Shown here in pieces: positions 24,023 through 30,611 of a DNA stretch of 31,173 nt. The translations under genes and the position numbers were made by a program. The DNA comes from an uncultured Eubacteriales bacterium (GTDB lineage: Bacteria; Bacillota; Clostridia; Oscillospirales; Butyricicoccaceae). The stretch spans positions 1 to 31,173 of the forward strand of contig CAJTUM010000009.1 of assembly GCA_910579575.1 (NCBI GenBank), written 5' to 3'. The stretch's first letter is position 1, and each line of letters starts with the position of its first letter. The notes below the pieces were generated by a model that saw only the letters and a program-made list of their open reading frames with translations, made no database searches and was not told the DNA's origin.

Positions 24023-24742
24023 TTAAAGACATACAACATGGATATCCTGATCCACTGTAAGGCCGGTTTCCTCCAGCTTTTCCGCCTGTAAGGTCAACTG
24101 GCTGGTCTTCATCAAGGGCACATCCACGCTGTAAGCGGCCTGACCGCCAGTAACTTGGATTTCAGCCAACACAGCGTCGTTATCGCCCAATACCCGCAGG
24201 GCGACGTTTTTATCAGAATAGTACTGGAAAGTCACGGCGTCATATTTGCCCTGGACATTAAAAGCGCCGGCGCAAAGATCGCCCTTCTTGGCGTATCGAT
24301 TCAGCTTCAGTTGCAGCCAATGAGAACAGGGGATGCCGGAGGTTTCCATGGATTGTTTGTCCGCGTCCTGATATTGGGCGGCGCTGATGGCATATACGTT
24401 GGTCAAGAAATAAGCCTTCATCGTTTTCATCATGTCCACGCCGTTGGCAGGGTCGCTCAGCAAAACGGTCTGGTCGGCCTGGTCCCATTTCACGCCCACT
24501 TCCAGCATATCGCTGACGGCGCGGATGGGCACATAGGTGGCGCCGTTATAAGTGATGGGTTAAACCCGGGCGCCTTGGGCGTCTGTCATCACTTGGACTT
24601 CGTTGTTATATTTGATGGTAATGCCAGAATTCAGATAAGCTTTGATTTCCTGCAAAGTGCCGGCGGCCGCAGCGCTCATGGCCATACCCGCGGCCAAAGC
24701 GGAAACCAGCAGAACGGCAAGGACGGATTTCTTGATTCTCAT
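24023..24742 (-). pseudogene. Broken copper-amine-oxidase-N (stalk) surface protein
   Basis: The frame starts MRIKKSVLAVLLVSALAAG (signal peptide) and runs through the same AYLNSGITIKYNNE and DAQGARV as its neighbour at 24882-25586. A TAA at 24560-24562 then replaces the tyrosine codon of the intact copy; the frame continues without shift through PITYNG, VPIRAVSDMLEV and a divergent C-terminal domain. A single base (T for A at plus 24560) accounts for the break. The -10 box of its promoter is also decayed. The start follows TAAGGAGG at 7 bases; the ATG 6 bases earlier is too close to that site. A sequencing error or programmed readthrough are less likely alternatives. Confidence 0.8.
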
Positions 24743-24761
24743 AAACATTCCTCCTTATTTG

Positions 24762-24776
24762 GCCGCGTTTGGCGGC
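24762..24776 (-). promoter_or_regulatory. 5' leader hairpin of the broken stalk gene
   Basis: GCCGC and GCGGC form a 5-bp stem just before the ribosome binding site. The intact paralogue has a related hairpin at the same position. Confidence 0.45.
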
Positions 24777-24843
24777 TTTCTTTATGCCCTAATGCGCAAA
24801 AGAAGGAGAATTGCAAGCCGGCTTGTTCTGCGGAAAGGCGCAA

Positions 24844-24869
24844 AAACCCCCGGCTATGCCGGGGGCTTG
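24844..24869 (-). terminator. Intrinsic terminator of the intact stalk gene
   Basis: On the minus strand CCCCCGGC-ata-GCCGGGGG is followed by TTTTTG. It lies 13 bases after the stop codon of the gene at 24882. Confidence 0.85.
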
Positions 24870-24881
24870 AGGCAAAAAAGC

Positions 24882-25586
24882 TTATTTCAGAACAGTGTCA
24901 AAGATGTATAGTTCCTGTCTATCAACGCCGCCAGCCAAATCTTCCACATTGCGGAAGGTCAACTGGGATGTTTTGAGCAGATCCACCTTGATGGTCTGAG
25001 CCACTTGGCCGCCCTTGACGGGGATTCTGGCCAGAACAGTCTCGTTTTCGCCCAGCACCTCCAACGTGACGTCAGCATTGGCATAATAGGAAAAAGTCAG
25101 CGTGTCGTATTTACCCTCTAAGTTGAAGGAAATGGAGCCGTAGACCTCCCGAGGAGCGCCGCCCAAGTAAATCCAATGGGAATAGCTGTTGCCGGAGATA
25201 TCCTTGGGATCCTGCTTATCCGCAGTCTGCACTTGCTTGAACTCACTGGAGTGATAGGCCTTCATCTCGTCGATCATGTCCACGCCGTCGGCGGGGTTGC
25301 CCAGCAGAACGGTCTGGCTGGCCTGGTCCCAGTCTACCTTCACATCCAGCATATTGCTGACGGCGCGGATGGGCACATAGGTAGTGCCGTTGTAGGTGAT
25401 GGGATAAACCCGGGCGCCTTGGGCGTCTGTCATCACTTGAGCCTCGTTGTTATACTTGATGGTGATGCCGGAGTTTAAATAAGCTTTGATTTCCTGCAAA
25501 TTGCCGGCGGCCGCGGCGCCCATAGCAAAACTGGCTACCATGCCGGCCGCCGCCAGACCAGCGAAAAGGGATTTCTGGTTTCTCAT
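24882..25586 (-). CDS. Secreted copper-amine-oxidase-N (stalk) domain protein
   Basis: The 234-residue protein has a signal peptide (residues 1 to about 28, ending AMGAAAAG). A copper amine oxidase N-terminal-like domain follows (about 29-97: GITIKYNNEAQV, GARVYPITYNGTTYVPIRAVSNMLDVKVDWDQASQTVLL), a fold used in clostridia as an extracellular stalk and not enzymatic by itself. The C-terminal half (about 130-234) has a beta-rich pattern resembling NPCBM-like carbohydrate-binding domains; this is inferred from pattern only. The start at 25584-25586 has GGAGG 7 bases before it; a longer frame to 25772 runs over the promoter. Expected on the cell surface or secreted. Confidence 0.8.
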   Translation of the reverse strand: MRNQKSLFAGLAAAGMVASFAMGAAAAGNLQEIKAYLNSGITIKYNNEAQVMTDAQGARVYPITYNGTTYVPIRAVSNMLDVKVDWDQASQTVLLGNPADGVDMIDEMKAYHSSEFKQVQTADKQDPKDISGNSYSHWIYLGGAPREVYGSISFNLEGKYDTLTFSYYANADVTLEVLGENETVLARIPVKGGQVAQTIKVDLLKTSQLTFRNVEDLAGGVDRQELYIFDTVLK

Positions 25587-25605
25587 AAACATTCCTCCGT
25601 TTTTG

Positions 25606-25620
25606 GCCGCTTTCAGCGGC
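25606..25620 (-). promoter_or_regulatory. 5' leader hairpin of the intact stalk gene
   Basis: GCCGCT-ttc-AGCGGC forms a 6-bp stem between the promoter and the ribosome binding site, at the same place as in the broken paralogue but with different pairs at the tip. Confidence 0.5.
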
Positions 25621-25634
25621 TTTTCCTGTTTTCC

Positions 25635-25682
25635 AGCATACCACAGAAAAAGAAGAATTTCAAGAATGAAACTTTTTTTTTT
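25635..25682 (-). promoter_or_regulatory. Promoter of the intact stalk gene with upstream A-tract
   Basis: On the minus strand TTGAAA (25658-25663) and TATGCT (25635-25640) are 17 bases apart, with TGG before the -10 (extended -10). A run of ten A (25673-25682) lies just upstream and resembles an UP element, suggesting strong expression. Confidence 0.7.
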
Positions 25683-25770
25683 GGTAGAAAACAAGATTCC
25701 AAAAATATCTATTTCACCGGGAGCTCCAAAAAATAGAATATCGGCCGATGTTGATCCAGCAAAAGGGCGC

Positions 25771-25798
25771 AAAAAGCCCCCGGAAACTATAGGGGCTT
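25771..25798 (-). terminator. Intrinsic terminator after the DUF2500 gene
   Basis: AAGCCCC and GGGGCTT pair on the minus strand across an 11-base loop, followed by TTT. It ends transcription of the DUF2500 gene before the stalk gene promoter. Confidence 0.6.
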
Positions 25799-25883
25799 GG
25801 AGAGGCGTTTCCGCCGCCCAGGCTTCATCAACCGCACGAATGCGACGCGCTCATGCAGAACTTGCCCGCCGGCGCTGACCGAC

Positions 25884-26279
25884 TTACCCGAACGACCGCT
25901 CAAAGGAAAGGAAGCGGGTTCCCTGGAAGGTCAGCTTGCCTTTGTCTCCTTCAGCCAGCAGACCGTAGTCCGAGCCGTCCACGGAAAGCTCCATTCGGTC
26001 GCCGCTTTCCACCTGGAAGGTCACATAATAGCTGGTGTGGGCGTGATGATTGCCGCCGCCAGAAACGCGGGTTCGTTTTGCCGCGACCACAGCGGGCACA
26101 GTCAGCTGAGGCGAATGGTTGTTTTTGTTCCATTGCCGGGCGCCTTTGACGCCGTTGACAATAAACGCGCCGATTACCAGAGCGAATACCAGAAAAAACA
26201 GGACCGGAAACAGGTCGAAACCAAATCCGCCAAAACCAAACCCTCCAAAACCAAATTCTTCAAAACCTATGTTCGTCAA
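25884..26279 (-). CDS. DUF2500 family membrane protein
   Basis: The 131-residue protein has a Phe/Gly-rich N-terminus (GFEEFGFGGFGFGGFGFD), one membrane helix (about 21-40, LFPVLFFLVFALVIGAFIV) and an extracytoplasmic or cytoplasmic beta domain with VPAVVAAKRTRVSGG, SYYVTFQVESGDRMEL and GDKGKLTFQGTRFLSFER, the DUF2500 pattern. Function is unknown. The start is probably TTG at 26277-26279, because AAGGAGG lies about 10 bases upstream of it. The in-frame ATG at 26300 lies upstream of that site, has none of its own, and would make the ribosome binding site part of the coding sequence. The Gly/Phe repeats are encoded by near-repeated CCAAAACC units (plus strand 26219-26268). Confidence 0.75.
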   Translation of the reverse strand: MTNIGFEEFGFGGFGFGGFGFDLFPVLFFLVFALVIGAFIVNGVKGARQWNKNNHSPQLTVPAVVAAKRTRVSGGGNHHAHTSYYVTFQVESGDRMELSVDGSDYGLLAEGDKGKLTFQGTRFLSFERSFG

Positions 26280-26399
26280 GCGCAGATTCCCTCCTTCCAT
26301 AATTGTCGCTTTTAGGATAACATAATTCTCCTGCCTGCGCAAGTCGGGAAGAAGCCCCGCGGAGCGCCTAAAACAAGGGTTTATTGAAATGAAACCGTG

Positions 26400-26408
26400 T
26401 GCTATAAT
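26400..26408 (+). promoter_or_regulatory. Extended -10 promoter of the CPBP gene
   Basis: TGC-TATAAT gives a perfect TATAAT at 26403-26408 with an extended TG. The -35 region (TTTATT, 17 bases upstream) is weak. It lies about 40 bases before the CPBP start. Confidence 0.65.
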
Positions 26409-26446
26409 CGGAGCGGCAAATCGACAGGTGCAAAGGGTGATTTTAT

Positions 26447-27292
26447 ATGGGAAGAAATATAAAAAGGAACGCAAATAATTTGTGTATTGCAATATTCTTA
26501 TTTTGTCTGTCTATAAGGTTTGTTGAGTATTTTCTAATGGAAACAGACAAGACGGCTGTTGGAGAAAATGTATTTCACAAAGCGGTTGGAATCATTGTAT
26601 TAGCAGCGATGTTGAAAAGCTTACATCTTACCTGGAGTGGGATTGGGTTTCAAAGAAATGGATTCGCAAGCGGCATTTTGAAAGGTCTGTTGTTGGGAAG
26701 CGTTTGCTTTGCAATTTCATATGGGTTAGAGTTAGCGATTTTAGCTTTGCAAGGCAATCCTGCGCATTTTGAAATATATATCAGCAGTTTTTCTTTCAGC
26801 GGTTCTCAAGTAAAACATACAGATTTTCTTTTTTTTGCGTTGTGTATCGGTTTCAATATTATCAATGTATGGATGGAGGAGGGAGTTTTTCGCGGGCTGT
26901 TCCTCAAAATATTTTCCGAAACAAAACCATTTATGCAGGCGAATGTTATTGCCGCATTTTTATTTGGTATTTGGCACATTGTAATGCCAATCCGAAGCTA
27001 TAGAAACGATGAAATATCATTTGCGGCAATGGTTCTAATGGGCGTCGGTTACATGATTCTTTCTGGAATGATGGGAATCAAATGGGGACTTCTTTATCGC
27101 ATGACAGGAAATATATGGGCAGGACTTGGCGACCATTTATTCAACAATACCATTGCCACAAATATGCTGCATATTATTTCGCCCAATGGCGCAGACGAAT
27201 TACAAATCGTCCGAATTATGGTTGCGCAACTTCTTTCTTTTGCGTTTGTGTTGACGATTTATGATTGCAAAAATAGAAAAGCAAACAGATAG
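26447..27292 (+). CDS. CPBP family intramembrane glutamic endopeptidase
   Basis: The 281-residue protein has about eight hydrophobic helices and the CPBP (Abi/CAAX protease) motifs: EEGVFRG with the catalytic Glu pair E144/E145, FGIWH (about 178-182), and a late GDHLFNN supplying another His and Asn. Members process prenylated or other membrane proteins, confer bacteriocin self-immunity, or have no known role. The gene is clearly richer in A/T than its neighbours and uses many AAA, AAT, ATT and TTT codons, which suggests recent horizontal acquisition. The start has AAAGGGTG upstream. It stands alone with its own promoter. Confidence 0.85.
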   Translation: MGRNIKRNANNLCIAIFLFCLSIRFVEYFLMETDKTAVGENVFHKAVGIIVLAAMLKSLHLTWSGIGFQRNGFASGILKGLLLGSVCFAISYGLELAILALQGNPAHFEIYISSFSFSGSQVKHTDFLFFALCIGFNIINVWMEEGVFRGLFLKIFSETKPFMQANVIAAFLFGIWHIVMPIRSYRNDEISFAAMVLMGVGYMILSGMMGIKWGLLYRMTGNIWAGLGDHLFNNTIATNMLHIISPNGADELQIVRIMVAQLLSFAFVLTIYDCKNRKANR

Positions 27293-27414
27293 GCTTCGGT
27301 TTGCGGGGCGGTTAACTGTCGCAGAACGCTGTCTATTCGGTCCTTTAGCGAAGGGGGAAGATTTTGCAAGCTTTTCTCAATACAAAAGAGAAAAGAGCTG
27401 TCAAAAATCCAATC

Positions 27415-27443
27415 TTGCAAAACCTTTGCAATCTTGATATAAT
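27415..27443 (+). promoter_or_regulatory. MATE gene promoter with overlapping palindrome
   Basis: TTGCAA (27415-27420) and TATAAT (27438-27443) are 17 bases apart, with TGA before the -10 (extended -10). The -35 and spacer are covered by a 17-bp perfect inverted repeat, TTGCAAAaccTTTGCAA (27415-27431), in a position where a repressor would block RNA polymerase. Confidence 0.65.
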
Positions 27444-27449
27444 GAATTT

Positions 27450-27522
27450 TATGTTTAATTAGCTGGCGAGACTGGCTGAGAGAAAGAACCCCGACAAGGG
27501 GAAAGGAGGTAGGATAATCCAT
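27450..27522 (+). promoter_or_regulatory. Structured leader of the MATE gene
   Basis: The roughly 73-base leader has a GACTGGCTGAGAGAAA stretch, a CCCC-gacaa-GGGG hairpin at 27489-27501 directly before the AAAGGAGG ribosome binding site, and GGATAATCC between that site and the ATG. It may affect translation. It does not match a riboswitch class that I can confirm. Confidence 0.35.
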
Positions 27523-28887
27523 ATGAGCGAAACAAAGAGCAAGCAGGCGACTACCGATATGACGACGGGCAGCCCGGCCAAGCTGATCTGCCTATTCGCC
27601 CTGCCGCTGCTGGCGGGCAATGTGCTCCAGCAGCTTTATAACATGGTAGATAGCATTGTGGTGGGCAATTTTGTGGGCGACGCGGCTCTGGCGGCGGTGG
27701 GCACCGGGTTTCCGGTTATTTTTATGTTGGTGTCCCTGTTTATGGGGTTGGGCGCCGGCGCCACTGTTATGATTTCTCAATTTTATGGCGCTGGGGACCG
27801 GGAAAACCTGCGCAAGACCATTGGGACCATTTACAACGCCATGTTGGTAGGCGCCGTGCCGCTGACTGTGGCGGGAGTGCTGCTGGCTGGGCCGCTGTTG
27901 CGGCTGATGAACGTGCCCGCCGACGCCTATGGTATGGCTCGGGTCTATGTGATGGTGGTATTCGCCGGCGTGGTGGGAAACATGGGGTATAATGTAAACT
28001 CCGGTATTTTGCAGGGGTTGGGCAACAGCAAGACCCCGCTGTTGTTTTTGGCCATTGCCTGCGTTATCAATATCGCGTTGGATCTTCTGTTTGTGGCCGT
28101 CTTCGGCTGGGGCGTGGCCGGCGTGGCTTTGGCTACTATTATCGCCCAATTTTCTTCCTGGATTTTCGGCATTTTTTATATCAATCGGCATTATCCAGAG
28201 CTGGCCGTCCGGCCGTTTCAGTGGAATTTTGACAAAAGCCTCTTTTTGCGGGCGCTGAAGCTGGGCGTGCCCTCGGGCATCCAGCAAGCCCTGTTTTCCA
28301 TTGGCGTCATGGTGCTCCAGACCCTGATTAACCGCTATGACACCGCGTTTATCGCCGGTTTTCAGGCCGCCAACAAGCTGGATACTTTTGGCTTTATGCC
28401 GGTGCAGAGCTTTGCCATCGCCGTCACGACTTATGTGGGCCAGAATATCGGCGCGGGCAAGATGGAGCGGGTCAATAAAGGACTGCGCTCCGCTTTGGTC
28501 ATGTCGGTGGCGGTCAATCTTGTGGTAGCCATTTTGTTTGTGCCTCTGGGCCCCTTCTGTATGCGCCTATTCACCCAGGACCCGGCGGTTATTGCCGCGG
28601 GCTGCGCTTATTTGGATCGAATTATGCCCTTTTACGCCGTTTTCTCGTTTATGTTTATCCTCAACGCCGTTATGCGGGGCGCAGGCGAGACGGTGATTCC
28701 CATGATATCCAGCTTGGTTTCTCTGTGGGCGGCCCGTATTCCAGTGGCCTATTTTTTGGCAGACCATTTTGGGCGGGACAATCTGTTTTATTGCTATGTC
28801 GTCGGCTGGCTGGCCGGCATCCTGATTTCCGGCTTCTACTATCTCTCGGGGCGGTGGAAGAATAAATCCATTATCGCTGGAAGATAG
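27523..28887 (+). CDS. MATE family multidrug efflux transporter
   Basis: MATE pumps use a sodium or proton gradient to export cationic drugs and other compounds. The 454-residue protein has twelve predicted helices in two related halves: the N-half with LLAGNVLQQLYNMVDSIVVG, FVGDAALAAVG and GLGAGATVMISQFYGAGD, and the C-half with LGVPSGIQQALFSIG, AFQAANKLDTFGFMPVQSFAIAVTTYVGQNIGAGK and LNAVMRGAGETVIPM. Substrates cannot be predicted. It returns to the G+C-rich codon use of the surrounding chromosome, unlike the CPBP gene before it. It has its own promoter and is followed by a terminator. Confidence 0.92.
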   Translation: MSETKSKQATTDMTTGSPAKLICLFALPLLAGNVLQQLYNMVDSIVVGNFVGDAALAAVGTGFPVIFMLVSLFMGLGAGATVMISQFYGAGDRENLRKTIGTIYNAMLVGAVPLTVAGVLLAGPLLRLMNVPADAYGMARVYVMVVFAGVVGNMGYNVNSGILQGLGNSKTPLLFLAIACVINIALDLLFVAVFGWGVAGVALATIIAQFSSWIFGIFYINRHYPELAVRPFQWNFDKSLFLRALKLGVPSGIQQALFSIGVMVLQTLINRYDTAFIAGFQAANKLDTFGFMPVQSFAIAVTTYVGQNIGAGKMERVNKGLRSALVMSVAVNLVVAILFVPLGPFCMRLFTQDPAVIAAGCAYLDRIMPFYAVFSFMFILNAVMRGAGETVIPMISSLVSLWAARIPVAYFLADHFGRDNLFYCYVVGWLAGILISGFYYLSGRWKNKSIIAGR

Positions 28888-28903
28888 CCGAAAAAAGAAG
28901 AGC

Positions 28904-28940
28904 AAACAGGCCGAACCTTTGGGTTTCGGCCTGTTTTTTG
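28904..28940 (+). terminator. Intrinsic terminator after the MATE gene
   Basis: AAACAGGCCGAAACC-type stem (left arm 28904-28917, right arm 28922-28935) is followed by a run of T. Confidence 0.85.
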
Positions 28941-29034
28941 TTTTTTCGCCCAATTTGGCGCAGTTCCGACCGCTTTCGCATAGAATGGAAGGCCCCGCGG
29001 CGGAAACGCGCGGGGAGGGAAGGAGCGATTGGTT

Positions 29035-30036
29035 GTGAGAAAAAGAATAACGGCGGCGTTGACGGCCTTTTGTCTGGTCCTTTGCCTGGGCGCGTCCGCC
29101 CTGGCGCTGGAGCCCCTGGGGCAGCCTGTTCAGGGCATGGACGTCAGCGCCTGGCAAGGGGAAATTGATTTTGAACAAGTTAGAGCTTGGGGGATTCGGA
29201 CCGTTTATATCCGAGCGGCCGTCGGTCAGGGGCGGCAGGACAAAGATTGGCGGGCCAATTATCGCAAGGCCAAGGCCGCCGGCTTGAAGGTTGGGCTTTA
29301 TCACTATGTGACGGCTCGCAGCCAGGATCAGGCCCAGGAACAAGCAGAATTTTTTGCAGGCCTGATGGAGGGGCTGGATATGGACTGCCGGCCTGCGATG
29401 GACTTTGAGAGCTTTGGCGATATGAGCAAAGAGCAAATCAACCAGGCGGCCTTGGCCTATCTGACCAGGCTGGAGCGACTCTGCGGCGGCAAGCCGGCAG
29501 TTTACTCCAACAGCTGGACCGCCGCCCATGTTTTCGATCAAAGGCTGGCCGATTATCCGCTTTGGATCGCAGAATATGGCCCGGACCAGCCCCGGGAGGG
29601 GGGGCCTTGGAAGGCTTGGGCTGGGTTTCAGTATACCAGTCAAGGTCGGGTGCAGGGAATTCAAGGAAATGTGGATTTGGATCGGTTCACGCCGGCTATG
29701 GATTGGGAAAACGCCGCGACGACGCCTCAGCCGGAAGAGCAGACTGTTTTGGTTCAGTCTGGGGACACATTGTGGGCCATTTCACGGAAATATGGCGTCT
29801 CTGTGGAGCAGATCGTCCAGCAAAACGGCATTCGCAACCCCAATTTGATCTACCCCGGTCAGCGGCTGCAAATACCGTCAAAAAGCCAAAAAACCGGGTA
29901 TACTGTCCAGCCTGGGGACACATTGTGGGCCATTTCGCGGGAATATGGCGTCTCCATGGAGCGGATTGTCCAGCAAAACGGCATTCGCAACCCCAATTTG
30001 ATCTACCCCGGTCAGCAGCTGCAAATACCGAGTTGA
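29035..30036 (+). CDS. Secreted GH25 lysozyme with two LysM repeats
   Basis: The 333-residue protein has a signal peptide (residues 1-25, ending ASALA), then a glycoside hydrolase 25 muramidase domain (about 33-225) with MDVSAWQGEIDF (D36) and the catalytic AMDFES (D123, E125), then two LysM peptidoglycan-binding repeats (about 240-281 and 291-332, each with SGDTLWAIS or PGDTLWAIS and NPNLIYPGQ). It would cleave the MurNAc-GlcNAc bond in cell walls, either its own during growth or sporulation, or those of rivals. The start is GTG at 29035, 9 bases after AAGGAG; a TTG at 29029 is too close to that site. A terminator follows. Confidence 0.9.
   Translation: MRKRITAALTAFCLVLCLGASALALEPLGQPVQGMDVSAWQGEIDFEQVRAWGIRTVYIRAAVGQGRQDKDWRANYRKAKAAGLKVGLYHYVTARSQDQAQEQAEFFAGLMEGLDMDCRPAMDFESFGDMSKEQINQAALAYLTRLERLCGGKPAVYSNSWTAAHVFDQRLADYPLWIAEYGPDQPREGGPWKAWAGFQYTSQGRVQGIQGNVDLDRFTPAMDWENAATTPQPEEQTVLVQSGDTLWAISRKYGVSVEQIVQQNGIRNPNLIYPGQRLQIPSKSQKTGYTVQPGDTLWAISREYGVSMERIVQQNGIRNPNLIYPGQQLQIPS
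29759..30029 (+). repeat. Tandem duplication of the LysM module
   Basis: Two copies, 153 bp apart (51 codons), are nearly identical in DNA, with the strongest match over the NGIRNPNLIYPGQ part. This points to a recent duplication or gene conversion within the gene. Confidence 0.85.
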
Positions 30037-30068
30037 TCTGCCGAATCGTTGACGAACGACACAACCGC

Positions 30069-30102
30069 TACAGGCCCTCCCCCTGGGGGGCCTGTCTTTT
30101 TT
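30069..30102 (+). terminator. Intrinsic terminator after the lysozyme gene
   Basis: ACAGGCC and GGCCTGT enclose a C-rich/G-rich inner part that also pairs, followed by CTTTTTT. Confidence 0.85.
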
Positions 30103-30240
30103 CAAACCGACGAAATACGGACAAAGGGAAAATCGGATTTATCGTTTGAAATGATCGTCTTCAGCGGTCATAAAAAACGAAAAAAAGACAGAAAATATCA
30201 AAAAATCCAGATAGACGCAACAAAAATCTTTTTTGGAGGG

Positions 30241-30269
30241 TTGACATTGGGGCAAATGCGTAGTACTAT
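30241..30269 (+). promoter_or_regulatory. Promoter of the csoR-ATPase operon
   Basis: TTGACA (30241-30246) and TACTAT (30264-30269) are 17 bases apart. The -35 is a perfect match to sigma-A; the region upstream is A-rich. The 82-codon frame crossing this promoter and the terminator before it is not a real gene. Confidence 0.75.
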
Positions 30270-30277
30270 ACAGACAG

Positions 30278-30295
30278 ACCCCCTCCCAGGGGGGT
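30278..30295 (+). promoter_or_regulatory. CsoR-type operator palindrome
   Basis: ACCCCC-tccca-GGGGGGT is a GC-rich inverted repeat located just after the predicted transcription start and 20 bases before csoR. CsoR-family repressors bind G/C-tract palindromes of this type, so autoregulation is likely. Confidence 0.6.
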
Positions 30296-30314
30296 AGGGA
30301 TAGGAGGAAAACCG

Positions 30315-30575
30315 ATGTCCATTCATTATGACAAATCCATCGACAACCGGCTGGCCGCCATCGAAGGTCATGTGCGGGCCGTGCGCCAGATGCTGACGGA
30401 AGACAAGGAGTGCGAGGAAATTTTATTGCAAATCTCCGCCATAGAAGGCTCCTTGAGCAAGCTGGGCAAAATCATCCTGAAAGAACACCTAAATCATTGC
30501 GTCAAGGAAGGTATTGAGCGGGGAGACGTCGATATTTTGACCCGTTTCAATACGGTTCTGGATAAGTATTTGTAG
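30315..30575 (+). CDS. csoR: CsoR family metal-sensing transcriptional repressor
   Basis: CsoR-family proteins are all-helical tetramers that leave DNA when a metal binds. The 86-residue protein has the family core (RLAAIEGHVRAVRQML) and the metal ligands C33, H58 and C62, with exactly the C-x24-H-x3-C spacing of copper(I)-sensing CsoR. It lacks the extended N-terminal His of nickel sensors such as RcnR. AGGAGG lies 7 bases before the ATG. A promoter and a palindromic operator lie directly upstream and a heavy-metal ATPase gene starts 36 bp downstream, so it probably represses this efflux operon. The metal (Cu(I) most likely) is inferred from ligands. Confidence 0.88.
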   Translation: MSIHYDKSIDNRLAAIEGHVRAVRQMLTEDKECEEILLQISAIEGSLSKLGKIILKEHLNHCVKEGIERGDVDILTRFNTVLDKYL

Positions 30576-30611
30576 AGAAATTTTGCGTCAAGAGAGGCAG
30601 GAGGAAAAGAT

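Noticed and set aside
27450..27522. TPP or guanidine-I (ykkC) riboswitch in the MATE leader
   Set aside because: CTGAGA and GACTGG...GAGAG resemble pieces of these classes, but the other conserved blocks and the overall stems are missing and the leader is too short. A covariance-model search would settle it.
28956..28987. Promoter of the lysozyme gene (TTGGCG ... CATAGAAT)
   Set aside because: The spacing is about 20 bases for sigma-A, and the sporulation-type reading lacks a convincing -35, so I do not call it.
30049..30297. 82-codon frame between lysozyme and csoR
   Set aside because: It crosses the lysozyme terminator, the csoR promoter and the operator, with no recognisable protein features.
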